Part shown: positions 26,523 through 34,051 of the stretch, in pieces
How the letters are laid out: the number at the start of each line of letters is the position of its first letter
Numbering within the stretch: the stretch's first letter is position 1
NCBI GenBank assembly: GCA_965229525.1
Contig: OZ245886.1
Coordinates: 2,604,001-2,668,000, forward strand
DNA: 64,000 nucleotides
Source of the DNA: HXMU1420-13 sp965229525
GTDB lineage: Bacteria > Bacteroidota > Rhodothermia > Balneolales > Balneolaceae
Reading direction: 5' to 3'
Translations under genes and position numbers: made by a program
The notes under the pieces: generated by a model
Databases searched by the model: none
What the model was told of the DNA's origin: nothing
Seen by the model: the letters and a program-made list of their open reading frames with translations, nothing else

Positions 26523-27651
26523 ATTTTCAAGCCTGGTTTTAATACTTCTCTTTGTCTTTAATACTGGGTTTGCGCAAGACTCGCTAAGAACGGGTCGAAA
26601 TTTTATTCCCATTCCTGAACTTTCCTTCAATTCCGATTTTGGCGTTAAAGTAGCGGCAGAAGCTCTTATTTATGATTATGGACACAATGCAACCGTACCA
26701 TTCGAAAATTATACGCGCTATAGAATATCATATTCAACCATTGGTGCATTTTCTTTATTAGCCTCTAATGATGATGTTAACGCATTCAATTCTGAACATC
26801 GAATATTTTACTATGCGTTTGTATCTAGAAATTTATCCGATTACTTCTTTGGCGATACAGATCAATTGGAGTACGACGAAGCGAGATATGATACCTCCGA
26901 GTACTACAATTTTGAAATAATTCGAGCTGATGTTGGTGGGTTAATGCGAACTCCTATTGATCCATCAAATGAAAATAGCGCAGAGTTTAAAAAGGGGATT
27001 ACACTGATTTATGAAAAACCTCTTAACCAAACAGCAACCAAATTTATTAATGCAGCAAATATTGATGGAAATGAAGGGGCTTTTCTATCACTTATTGATA
27101 TTGGATTGCTAATCGATAGAAGGGATTCTGAGTTTCGACCTGTAAGAGGTTATTTCTTTGATATAGGTACAAGATATGCAGCTCCATTTCTGAGCACACA
27201 TCACGGAATGCATAATTACATGACCACTTATGGGTTTGCACCTTTAATAAATAGCTTTATAGATATTTCTCTCGCTACTCGTATTTCACTCTCAAATTCA
27301 ATTGGAGAAAAACCTTATTGGATGACCCCTTCACTAGGTGGTACTGGCACTTTACGAGGTTTTATATTTCGAAGGTTTTCTAGTGATAACGCTCTTTCCT
27401 ACTCCGCAGAATTACGAGGCTGGCTTTTTAATATACCAAATTCGAACATAGAATTAGGAGGGCAGGTTTTTGTCGATGGGGGTCGAGTATTTTCAAATAA
27501 TAACTGGGGGGCAATCCTTTCAGAACATAAGTTCTCATTGGGTTTAGGGGGAGTTATGTCTATCTTTACACCTGATTTTATCATGAAGGCAGAATTAGGT
27601 TTTTCAGAAGACGGAACCGGCATTTATTTGGGTACGGGATACTCTTTTTAG
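26515..27651 (+). CDS. Outer-membrane 16-strand-type barrel, BamA/Omp85-like without POTRA domains
   Basis: A 378-residue protein with a signal peptide (cleavage near GFAQ) and a beta-barrel with alternating pattern. Omp85-type landmarks are the late GGTGTLRGFIFRRFSS segment, similar to the lid-lock loop R-G-(F/Y), then VFVDGGRVF, and the C-terminal aromatic GTGYSF. The POTRA repeats of true BamA or TamA are absent, so it is a short member of the surface-antigen/D15 superfamily. A clear paralogue lies at 46900-48042. Its partner is probably the TPR protein encoded immediately upstream. Confidence 0.8.
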   Translation: MGKFSSLVLILLFVFNTGFAQDSLRTGRNFIPIPELSFNSDFGVKVAAEALIYDYGHNATVPFENYTRYRISYSTIGAFSLLASNDDVNAFNSEHRIFYYAFVSRNLSDYFFGDTDQLEYDEARYDTSEYYNFEIIRADVGGLMRTPIDPSNENSAEFKKGITLIYEKPLNQTATKFINAANIDGNEGAFLSLIDIGLLIDRRDSEFRPVRGYFFDIGTRYAAPFLSTHHGMHNYMTTYGFAPLINSFIDISLATRISLSNSIGEKPYWMTPSLGGTGTLRGFIFRRFSSDNALSYSAELRGWLFNIPNSNIELGGQVFVDGGRVFSNNNWGAILSEHKFSLGLGGVMSIFTPDFIMKAELGFSEDGTGIYLGTGYSF

Positions 27652-27703
27652 ATGCAAAAAACTATTCAAAAGGAACTGACGACTACATAGTCTGAATATT
27701 TTA

Positions 27704-29185
27704 ATGCTACAATCACCAATCCCAGAAATAACCTTATCATTATTTCTATTATCAGTCCTGATCATTACAGTGTACACATTTGGCGAATTCCACTTAGGGT
27801 ACATTATTGCAACCAAAGATAAGAAGAAGAGATTTAAACCAATTCTGCCGGCATTTAAGCTCGAAGATTTGCCTCAAGTTACGGTTCAATTACCAATGTA
27901 CAATGAAATGTATGTTGCAGAAGCGGTAATTGATGCAACTGCGAAACTCGAATATCCAGTCGATAAATTAGAAATTCAGGTAATTGATGATTCTAATGAT
28001 GAGACTGTTGGCATAGTTAATAATCGGGTTCAATATTGGAAAGATAAAGGGGTAGATATTAAAGCAATTAGAAGAGAGAACCGTAAAGGATATAAAGCAG
28101 GCGCGTTAGCTGATGCAACACCATCAGCAAAAGGGGATTTCTTGGCAGTATTTGATGCTGATTTTCGACCGAATTCGGATTATCTACTGAAATCAATTCC
28201 ATATTTTCAGGATGAACGTATCGGTTTTGTTCAGGGTAGATGGGGGCATGTTAATAGGGAATATTCCTGGTTAACAAGGTCTCAAACCCTATTTCTTGAT
28301 GTCTTTTTTATGGTAGAGCAGCGAGCTAGATCACTAAATAAGTATTTTTTGCGTTTCAATGGATCAGGTGGGGTTTGGAGAAAGGCGTGTATTCATGATG
28401 CAGGTGGTTGGTCATCGGATACCTTAGCCGAAGATCTTGATCTGGCTTTTAGAGCTCAGTTGAAAAAGTGGAATGTTATTTATGATGATTCACTTGAGGC
28501 ACCAGCCGAAGTACCAATTAATCTGGTAGATTTTAAAGCACAACAATATCGATGGGCAAAAGGTAAAGCACAGGTAATTGGTAAACTCAGTGGGTTACTT
28601 TGGGGTGAAAAGATGCCACTCCTTAAGAAATTTCATGCCTATCTCGACTTATTTAATATACTTGTAATTCCTGCTGTACTTGGAATCGCTTTATTGAGTA
28701 TCCCCATAATGTTCATACTTATGAGTTCGGATGACTATAACTCTTACTTGGCTTGGGGAACTATTGGTCTTTTAAATGTTGTAATCCCACCTTGGTTTTG
28801 TTGGGTAGTGCTAAGAAGGTATAACGAGACAAAAGGTAAAACATTCAAAGACCTGATTACTAGCATCTTTCCGTTTACCTTCCTTTTAGTTGGGATAATA
28901 ATCACTCAATTAGCCTCAATTCTGGATGCAGTTTTTCGGAACAACACAGTCTTTCATCGTACATCTAAATACAACATAGTTGGCAAAGAAGGCACCATGA
29001 AAAACAAAGTGTATGCTCCTACTAAAATTTCCCCCATCACCTATATAGAAGCATTACTGGTAATTTATTTTAGTTGGGGAATATATGTTGGTATAACAAA
29101 TCTGTCGTTTGGATTTATGCATTTCCATATAATTCTTGTAATAAGCTTTGGGCTTTCGGTAATAAACTCAATTCGACAGGCATAA
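27704..29185 (+). CDS. Processive-type GT2 glycosyltransferase (cellulose synthase-like, membrane)
   Basis: A 493-residue protein with one N-terminal span, a GT2 catalytic domain and about four C-terminal spans. It carries VTVQLPMYNEMYVAEAVIDA, IQVIDDSNDETV, the DxD-type VFDADFRPNSDYLL, the catalytic TLAEDLDLAFRA (ED), and the QxxRW signature as QQYRWAKGKAQVI. This set defines CESA/BcsA- and mannan synthase-like enzymes, as well as some glucosylceramide-type GT2 proteins. The domain is shorter than BcsA and lacks PilZ. It may make a beta-linked polysaccharide or a glycolipid. The tRNA terminator array begins directly after its stop. Confidence 0.85.
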   Translation: MLQSPIPEITLSLFLLSVLIITVYTFGEFHLGYIIATKDKKKRFKPILPAFKLEDLPQVTVQLPMYNEMYVAEAVIDATAKLEYPVDKLEIQVIDDSNDETVGIVNNRVQYWKDKGVDIKAIRRENRKGYKAGALADATPSAKGDFLAVFDADFRPNSDYLLKSIPYFQDERIGFVQGRWGHVNREYSWLTRSQTLFLDVFFMVEQRARSLNKYFLRFNGSGGVWRKACIHDAGGWSSDTLAEDLDLAFRAQLKKWNVIYDDSLEAPAEVPINLVDFKAQQYRWAKGKAQVIGKLSGLLWGEKMPLLKKFHAYLDLFNILVIPAVLGIALLSIPIMFILMSSDDYNSYLAWGTIGLLNVVIPPWFCWVVLRRYNETKGKTFKDLITSIFPFTFLLVGIIITQLASILDAVFRNNTVFHRTSKYNIVGKEGTMKNKVYAPTKISPITYIEALLVIYFSWGIYVGITNLSFGFMHFHIILVISFGLSVINSIRQA

Positions 29186-29214
29186 TAAAAGCTGATTCAT
29201 AGTATGAATCAGCT
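29186..29214 (-). terminator. Terminator closing the tRNA-Glu repeat array
   Basis: Perfect 11-bp inverted repeat AGCTGATTCAT (29190-29200) / ATGAATCAGCT (29204-29214) with a 3-nt loop. Read on the minus strand it is followed by TTTTATTATG, as for an intrinsic terminator of tRNA transcription. It may also help end the convergent GT2 transcript. Confidence 0.7.
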
Positions 29215-29218
29215 TCAA

Positions 29219-29610
29219 GTACCGCGTACGGGATTCTCCCAAGGGGATGCCGTTGGTACCGCCAAAAAGGATAAACAAAAAAAGCTTAGTCCAAACGAAC
29301 TAAGCTTTAGTAAGTACCGCGTACGGGATTCTCCCAAGGGGATGCCTTTGGTACCGCCAAAAAGGATAAACAAAAAAAGCTTAGTCCAAACGAACTAAGC
29401 TTTAGTAAGTACCGCGTACGGGATTCTCCCAAGGGGATGCCTTTGGTACCGCCAAAAAGGATAAACAAAAAAAGCTTAGTCCAAACGAACTAAGCTTTAG
29501 TAAGTACCGCGTACGGGATTCTCCCAAGGGGATGCCTTTGGCAGAACCATTGTCACCGCCAAAAAGGATAAACAAAAAAAGCTTAGTCCAAACGAACTAA
29601 GCTTTAGTAA
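29219..29610 (-). repeat. Tandem array of four tRNA-Glu 3'-end plus terminator units
   Basis: Units begin at 29219, 29314, 29409 and 29504 (plus-strand order). Three are 95 bp and the one touching the intact tRNA gene is 107 bp because of a 12-bp insertion. Each starts with the same 18 bp (GTACCGCGTACGGGATTC) as the intact tRNA-Glu at 29611, so 17 nt of the tRNA 3' end are duplicated in every copy. Each then carries an almost invariant spacer and a strong minus-strand hairpin, AAAGCTTAGT / ACTAAGCTTT with an 8-nt loop and a T-run (29277-29308, 29372-29403, 29467-29498, 29574-29605). Copies differ by single bases, so the array is recent or homogenised. Confidence 0.95.
29574..29605 (-). terminator. 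First intrinsic terminator after tRNA-Glu
   Basis: On the minus strand a 10-bp stem (29605-29596 with 29587-29578) and an 8-nt loop are followed by an unbroken T-run (29580-29574). It lies 7 nt beyond the 3' end of the tRNA-Glu gene, so most transcripts should stop here. The three further copies of this hairpin in the array would act only on read-through. Confidence 0.85.
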
Positions 29611-29611
29611 G

Positions 29612-29684
29612 TACCGCGTACGGGATTCGAACCCGTGCTACCGCCGTGAAAGGGCGGCGTCCTAGGCCTCTAGACGAACGCGGC
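29612..29684 (-). tRNA. tRNA-Glu (UUC)
   Basis: A 73-nt cloverleaf on the minus strand. The acceptor GCCGCGT pairs with ACGCGGT (terminal G-U) with discriminator A. The anticodon stem CCGCC/GGCGG encloses loop CUUUCAC, giving anticodon UUC. The T-loop is TTCGAAT. CCA is not encoded. The sequence is identical to the copy at 29927-29999. The 3' 17 nt are repeated four more times downstream. Confidence 0.97.
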
Positions 29685-29700
29685 TAATCAATATGTTTTG

Positions 29701-29775
29701 GGAGCCTGATGGGAATTGAACCCACGGCCTCTGGTGCCACAAACCAGCGCTCTAACCAACTGAGCTACAGGCTCC
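29701..29775 (-). tRNA. tRNA-His (GUG)
   Basis: Minus-strand cloverleaf. The anticodon stem CTGGT/ACCAG encloses loop UUGUGGC, giving anticodon GUG. The acceptor is eight pairs long, because the gene encodes the extra G(-1) that pairs with C73, the hallmark of tRNA-His. CCA is not encoded. It lies 16 nt upstream of the tRNA-Glu gene and is probably cotranscribed with it. Confidence 0.97.
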
Positions 29776-29926
29776 ATAAAGTCATTTTGCATGAAAATCA
29801 TTCCGAGTCATCGTCATAATGTGCGTTAGTCATGGTAATAAGAAGCCAGTAACCAAAAGTGCACACGATGGTGCAAATAACTAAGAAGGAAACAATAAAT
29901 GAGGTCATTTATTTGCAAAATGAAAG
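29776..29926. other. 151-bp spacer inside the tRNA cluster
   Basis: No gene is seen. A perfect 9-bp inverted repeat AATAAATGA (29894-29902) / TCATTTATT (29905-29913) lies 13 nt beyond the 3' end of the second tRNA-Glu. On the minus strand it is followed only by GTTTCCTTCTT, so it is at best a weak terminator or processing signal. Confidence 0.4.
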
Positions 29927-29999
29927 TACCGCGTACGGGATTCGAACCCGTGCTACCGCCGTGAAAGGGCGGCGTCCTAGGCCTCTAGACGAACGCGGC
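29927..29999 (-). tRNA. tRNA-Glu (UUC), second identical copy
   Basis: A 73-nt gene identical base for base to 29612-29684, with anticodon UUC and no encoded CCA. Unlike that copy it has no truncated repeats or T-rich terminator downstream. It follows tRNA-Cys on the minus strand after a 46-nt spacer. Confidence 0.97.
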
Positions 30000-30045
30000 T
30001 GGTCAATAATTCAAATAATATTCTTAAAGCTGTTGCCAGAATGTG

Positions 30046-30116
30046 AGGCGACAGGCGGATTCGAACCGCCGTACGAGGTTTTGCAGACCTCTGCCTAGCC
30101 ACTCGGCCATGTCGCC
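30046..30116 (-). tRNA. tRNA-Cys (GCA)
   Basis: A 71-nt cloverleaf on the minus strand. The acceptor GGCGACA pairs with TGTCGCC with discriminator U, as expected for tRNA-Cys. The anticodon stem GAGGT/ACCTC encloses CUGCAAA, giving anticodon GCA. The T-loop is TTCGAAT. CCA is not encoded. Confidence 0.97.
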
Positions 30117-30129
30117 TTTAAAGTAGTAG

Positions 30130-30203
30130 TACGCCCATCAGGACTCGAACCTGAAACCTACTGCTTAGAAGGCAGTTGCTCTATCCAGTTGAGCTATGGG
30201 CGC
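30130..30203 (-). tRNA. tRNA-Arg (UCU)
   Basis: A 74-nt cloverleaf on the minus strand. The acceptor GCGCCCA pairs with TGGGCGT (terminal G-U), discriminator A. The anticodon stem ACTGC/GCAGT encloses CUUCUAA, giving anticodon UCU. Its first 11 nt are repeated twice more upstream within a 97-bp tandem array. CCA is not encoded. Confidence 0.96.
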
Positions 30204-30420
30204 TCAACTAATCTCAATATGTCAAATTGAAAGGCTGCAAAATGAAATTTTGAAACCGATCATTAAATCAGTCGAGTCCAGAGCAAGAAGCTATGGGCGC
30301 TCAACTAATCTCAATATGTCAAATTGAAAGGCTGCAAAATGAAATTTTGAAACCGATCATTAAATCAGTCGAGTCCAGAGCAAGAAGCTATGGGCGCTCA
30401 ACTAATCTCAATATGTCAAA
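30193..30420 (-). repeat. 97-bp tandem repeat carrying the 5' end of tRNA-Arg
   Basis: Two identical 97-bp units (30193-30289, 30290-30386) and a 34-bp partial third (30387-30420). Each unit includes the first 11 nt of tRNA-Arg (GCGCCCATAGC on the minus strand) and the DNA just upstream of the gene, including TTGACATATTGAG. The array therefore multiplies the region where the tRNA-Arg promoter should lie, together with a stub of the gene. Downstream of the tRNA-Pro terminator, it must hold the promoter for Arg-Cys-Glu-His-Glu unless read-through suffices. No good TAnnTTTG box was found in it. Confidence 0.93.
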
Positions 30421-30451
30421 AAAAACTGAAATCCTCTTTCAAAGATTCCAG
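30418..30451 (-). terminator. Intrinsic terminator between tRNA-Pro and tRNA-Arg
   Basis: On the minus strand CTGGAATCTTT pairs with GAGGATTTCAG (11 pairs with three G-U) around a GAAA loop, followed by eight T. It starts 6 nt after the tRNA-Pro 3' end, so tRNA-Pro is probably its own transcript. Confidence 0.8.
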
Positions 30452-30457
30452 CGAATG

Positions 30458-30531
30458 TCGGGGAGACAGGATTTGAACCTGCGACCCTTCGCTCCCAAAG
30501 CGAATGCGCTACCGGGCTGCGCCACTCCCCG
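30458..30531 (-). tRNA. tRNA-Pro (UGG)
   Basis: A 74-nt cloverleaf on the minus strand. The acceptor CGGGGAG pairs with CTCCCCG, discriminator A. The anticodon stem TTCGC/GCGAA encloses UUUGGGA, giving anticodon UGG. The T-loop is TTCAAAT. CCA is not encoded. An intrinsic terminator follows immediately. Confidence 0.97.
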
Positions 30532-30546
30532 ATTTTTCAAAGACTG

Positions 30547-30578
30547 CTAAGATAAGATTTATTGGTGCTGGAAGGCAA
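30547..30578 (-). promoter_or_regulatory. Candidate promoter of tRNA-Pro
   Basis: Minus strand: TTG (30578-30576), 21-bp spacer, then TATCTTAG (30554-30547), one mismatch to TAnnTTTG. The mature tRNA begins 15 nt downstream, which leaves a short 5' leader for RNase P. The gap between the tRNA cluster and the GT4 gene holds nothing else obvious. Confidence 0.5.
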
Positions 30579-30610
30579 TACTGAAATGAAAAAAAGAATG
30601 AAATTTTTAA

Positions 30611-31876
30611 TTAAGAATTCAGAATTGCGGTTACGTAATTATCCCAACTCATTGAACTAGCAGCTTTCCTAACATTTTCTTTTGGTAATGGATGATCAAG
30701 AAACTTTATCATTTGGTTGGCCATTGATGTAATGTTTTCCGGCTCTGCCAGATATCCGTTAATTCCGTGCTCTATTGTTTCAGGAAAGTGTCCCACATTC
30801 GTCGCTAGAATTGGTAACTCAAAATTATATGTTAAAGATTCTACCCCTGAAGGAGTTGCAGTTAAATAGTATAGAATGCTGCAATCGGCTACTTGAAAGT
30901 ATTTATGAACGTCCTCATTTGGGATGAACTCGTTTTTCACAATGATAGAATCACTAAGTCCAAGTTCATCTACTAAGTGTAACGGCCTGTAATCTTGTTC
31001 ACTTTCTTTGTTTTTGAGGAATAGGTTTTGAGCAATGCCAAAAAGAATCCGTTTAACTTTAGTAGATAACTTTGAAGTGTCTAATGTTGCCCAAAATTCT
31101 TCACCACATATAAGAAATGAAACATCATCCCTTTGCTTCGAGACCTTCTCGAAGGCCCTAATCGCATTATGTAGTCCTTTATATTTTCGAATAAATCCGA
31201 AATAGAGGAACACATTTTTTTTTAAACCCAATTCCTTTTTAAATCCTTCAATATCAAAAGTGGGGTCTGGTTTATAAAGGTCGTAAACTGGATGGTAAAG
31301 TTTTATTACCGTTGTTTTATCATTACTTCTAACACCTGTTTCATTAATCTCGTAATCGGTATTAGGGAAGAGTTTTTTTAGCTCAGTTACTGTCTTGTAT
31401 GCATGGGTGATGTACGTATCAGCATGTTTTATTCCCATCCTGGTAAGCCGTTCGTCAATAGTGCTGCCTTCTTTTTGAACCACAAAATGAAGGTCGAAGA
31501 TCACTTCAGCATTAGAATTTTTCCTAAGCCATTTTGCAATGGAGCCCATAGGTATCCCTTGAATAGAAATGGCCCATTGGAAAATCACTTTATCGGGCTT
31601 TAAAGAAGCGATATACTTTGCAGTTTCACTCCAACTAAGTGGATTATTATAATTGGTGAGATATGTTACTTTAATTCGAGTTCCCTCCATGAAATCCGAA
31701 TTGCTAGATTTATCTACAAATTCTCTGGGGATTATAGATGGATACTGATTGGTCCATGAAACAATATGCACTTCGTTATCTGGATCCTTATCAAAGGTTT
31801 TTGCTAGTGAAGTATTATAGTTAGAAATCCCACCTTTGAATTTTGGTCCGGGACCAAAACATACAATTCTAGCCAT
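30611..31876 (-). CDS. GT4-type glycosyltransferase lacking a classic EX7E motif
   Basis: A 421-residue GT-B protein. The N terminus is ARIVCFGPGPKFKGGISNYN, with a glycine-rich loop. The donor domain has LYFGFIRKYKGLHNAIRAFE, and the late motif reads PSGVESLTYNFELPILATNV, then GHFPETIEHGINGYL. In ordinary GT4 enzymes this segment is E-x7-E. Here it resembles the Bacteroidota subgroup with GVxQIAYxFxxPxIVTxVGG wording, where the first Glu is lost. It probably takes part in surface polysaccharide or glycolipid synthesis with the overlapping epimerase gene (8-bp overlap). The substrate is unknown. Confidence 0.78.
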   Translation of the reverse strand: MARIVCFGPGPKFKGGISNYNTSLAKTFDKDPDNEVHIVSWTNQYPSIIPREFVDKSSNSDFMEGTRIKVTYLTNYNNPLSWSETAKYIASLKPDKVIFQWAISIQGIPMGSIAKWLRKNSNAEVIFDLHFVVQKEGSTIDERLTRMGIKHADTYITHAYKTVTELKKLFPNTDYEINETGVRSNDKTTVIKLYHPVYDLYKPDPTFDIEGFKKELGLKKNVFLYFGFIRKYKGLHNAIRAFEKVSKQRDDVSFLICGEEFWATLDTSKLSTKVKRILFGIAQNLFLKNKESEQDYRPLHLVDELGLSDSIIVKNEFIPNEDVHKYFQVADCSILYYLTATPSGVESLTYNFELPILATNVGHFPETIEHGINGYLAEPENITSMANQMIKFLDHPLPKENVRKAASSMSWDNYVTAILNS

Positions 31877-32915
31877 ATTTCTCTACCGCTACATCATATA
31901 CTCGACGCATTCCATCTTCTAAACTGAGTTTTGGTTTCCAGCCAAGTCTTTTGGTTACGTAATCCATATTCGCATATCGGGAATGCACACCTACAGGTTT
32001 GTCCAAAAGAGTTTTGATATTCGGATCATATCCTGCAAAGGAAGTAAACACTTTTATGATGTCTAAGAATGAGGTGAGTTTTCCGCTTCCAATATTGATA
32101 GCGCTACCGTCTGTGATATGATCCATCGCCAATAGTGTGCAATCCATTACATCTTCAATATGAACAAAATCACGACCTTGTTTACCTGTTCCCCAAACTT
32201 CAAATGGATTTTCTTTTAGGGCGGCACGGCGAGCAATTGCGGGAACCGGATAAGATAAATCCTGATCTTCACCAAATCCTGAAAACGGACGTATACAAGT
32301 TACAGACACATCATAATATTCTGCAGCTATTGATGCTAAGTATTCACCTGTTAATTTCGACCAGCCATAGGTCATATCAGGTTGACCCATTTTAGTAAAA
32401 TCGATATCAGATTCTGCTAGTGCAATTGCATCAGATTCCGTTTGTAAATCTATAGGATATGCGGCACTTGAACTAGGGTATAGTGCACGTTCTGGTTTGG
32501 TCAGGCAAATCCAACGGAAAAATAGGGCGTCAATAGCCAAATCGAGAGCAACTTTCATAGGATCACCATCAATAGTTGCACGTCCCCCAACTATTGCAGC
32601 AAAATGGAAAACGTCCTTAAATGATTTGATTTGAAGTCCAAATTGATCATTCAAATAATTTGGATTTTCAATTAAAGCTTCTAAAATCACACGAATATCA
32701 GCTTTGAGAAAAACCATCCTTTCATCGATTCCAAAATATTCTAATCCGTTTTCATCAACTCTACTAGGTGTTCCAATTGGTAGCCAGGTTGAAGGGTGGG
32801 TTCCAACTGATAAATCGTCAATAAAAAAGATGGTATCAGAAGTAGTTCGATGTAGCCGTTTAACAAAATTGCGGCCAACAAAGCCGCATCCGCCCGTGAT
32901 TAGATGATAATTCAT
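31869..32915 (-). CDS. NAD-dependent epimerase/dehydratase (extended SDR, nucleotide-sugar type)
   Basis: The start is placed at 32915 (MNYHLITGGCGFVGRNFV) because the 25 residues of a possible upstream start have no fold relevance. The 348-residue product has the NAD motif TGGCGFVGRNF at its N terminus, YPSSSAAYPI for the active-site Ser, and TYGWSKLTGEY with the catalytic Tyr and Lys. GSGKLTSFLDIIKVF and KRLGWKPKLSLEDGMRRVYD are typical of UDP-glucose/GDP-sugar epimerases and dehydratases. It overlaps the glycosyltransferase gene by 8 bp, so it likely supplies that enzyme's sugar donor. The exact sugar cannot be read from the sequence. Confidence 0.83.
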   Translation of the reverse strand: MNYHLITGGCGFVGRNFVKRLHRTTSDTIFFIDDLSVGTHPSTWLPIGTPSRVDENGLEYFGIDERMVFLKADIRVILEALIENPNYLNDQFGLQIKSFKDVFHFAAIVGGRATIDGDPMKVALDLAIDALFFRWICLTKPERALYPSSSAAYPIDLQTESDAIALAESDIDFTKMGQPDMTYGWSKLTGEYLASIAAEYYDVSVTCIRPFSGFGEDQDLSYPVPAIARRAALKENPFEVWGTGKQGRDFVHIEDVMDCTLLAMDHITDGSAINIGSGKLTSFLDIIKVFTSFAGYDPNIKTLLDKPVGVHSRYANMDYVTKRLGWKPKLSLEDGMRRVYDVAVEKYG

Positions 32916-33033
32916 AGTCTCATTTTTAAAGTGCTTTACAAGATAGTGAATTCTAAAAAAAGGGGTTGATGAATAAGCACTTTGTTTCAAAAATTACGTT
33001 CTTCCATGACCACAATTTATATCGATATTCTTC

Positions 33034-34005
33034 ATGTCACGATTCACTCTAATTCTATTAATGGCGGTATTTTCTTCGACTGCCTCAGCTCAAACTCTAC
33101 AAGTTTCGACATCGAATTATAATCTTCAACTACCTTCAGCTATCGTTAATTCGGATGGTGTTACGATATATGATGGAGATGTGGTTTTACAGAACGGATC
33201 GTACTCAATGCCTAGTGAACCTGATCCATCCATTAACGTTTACCCTTTAAACAATGGTGGGGCAATTCTTAGAGAGAATATTGCCAATTTTTTGTTTTAT
33301 GATACTTTTGGCAGAGTTACTCAATCGATTTCAAATAGCACGCAAAGTGAAGGTGGAGAAGCAATTTCCGAACTTGCTCATGATCCGGCCGGTAAGACAA
33401 TAATTTTATACAACCCCAAAATCGTTAGTGGTGGGAATACAGGATCAAGAGCCAAACTGATATCAGCAATTTCTAATCCTGTAGATATTTTCTTCAGCAG
33501 TGATAGAGCTTTAAGAACAGTTGATGTTTCTGATAATGGTGAATTGATCGCATTAGCGACCATGAATGAGGGTACTGATGACGAAATTATGATTCTTGAT
33601 CGTTTTGGGAATAATCTTGGAGTTATTGAGTTCGACCAGGACGTGAAAGGAGTATCATTTTCCGAAAATGGTTTGTACATCACCGTTTATTCTGGTGGTC
33701 GTGCTGCCGCCTACGAAATTCGAAGTAGAGAGAGGGTTGGTTCAACAAGCTTTAGAAACACAAGTTTACTTTATGCAAACTATAGCCCGGAAGATAGAAC
33801 CATTGTGGCTTTAACTGGTTCAGGTAGTGATAATTTTACAGATCTTGAGGGCCATGCCGTGAATGTAGCCGAAAGAAAAATTGCTAGAACAGCTATTAAT
33901 GGCAGCACTAGACTTGTTCATCAGCCTTCGCTGAAAAGAATATCTTCTGGTAGATACGAAGTAAAAGGTTTTGAGCAAATTTTAACACTTCGTGCAAGTT
34001 TTTGA
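33034..34005 (+). CDS. Exported beta-propeller-like protein of unknown function
   Basis: A 323-residue protein with a signal peptide (cleavage after SASAQ) and no further membrane span. The mature chain has repeating blade-like units such as LRTVDVSDNGELIALATMNE, KGVSFSENGLYITVYSGGR and LLYANYSPEDRTIVALTGSG, which suggest a WD40/YVTN-type propeller. No catalytic residues are recognised. It precedes a GH97 gene by 46 bp in the same direction, so the two may be cotranscribed, but a functional link is not demonstrated. Confidence 0.65.
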   Translation: MSRFTLILLMAVFSSTASAQTLQVSTSNYNLQLPSAIVNSDGVTIYDGDVVLQNGSYSMPSEPDPSINVYPLNNGGAILRENIANFLFYDTFGRVTQSISNSTQSEGGEAISELAHDPAGKTIILYNPKIVSGGNTGSRAKLISAISNPVDIFFSSDRALRTVDVSDNGELIALATMNEGTDDEIMILDRFGNNLGVIEFDQDVKGVSFSENGLYITVYSGGRAAAYEIRSRERVGSTSFRNTSLLYANYSPEDRTIVALTGSGSDNFTDLEGHAVNVAERKIARTAINGSTRLVHQPSLKRISSGRYEVKGFEQILTLRASF

Positions 34006-34051
34006 CTTTCGAATAAAACAGAAAATTTTTAAATCAAATCTAATAAAAACT

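Noticed and set aside
29204..29398. ORF running through the tRNA-Glu repeat array
   Set aside because: It consists of tRNA-tail and terminator repeats, and its 95-bp period makes the frame change every copy. It has no start signal.
29219..29610. Possible CRISPR array
   Set aside because: Units are tandem and uniform throughout, with no unique spacers, and each contains a terminator and a tRNA fragment. No cas genes are present.
29859..30098. ORF across tRNA-Glu and tRNA-Cys
   Set aside because: It is fully explained by antisense reading of two tRNA genes.
30293..30550. ORF across the 97-bp repeat and tRNA-Pro
   Set aside because: It reads through repeat copies, a terminator and a tRNA on the opposite strand.
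29186..30610. tRNA-associated integration site (att) or genomic island
   Set aside because: No integrase, no phage genes and no gene boundary with foreign composition were seen. Repeats copy tRNA ends in tandem rather than flanking an insert.
33992..34051. N-terminal extension of the GH97 protein
   Set aside because: The extension would hide the lipoprotein signal and overlap the previous gene. The ATG at 34052 gives a clear lipobox.
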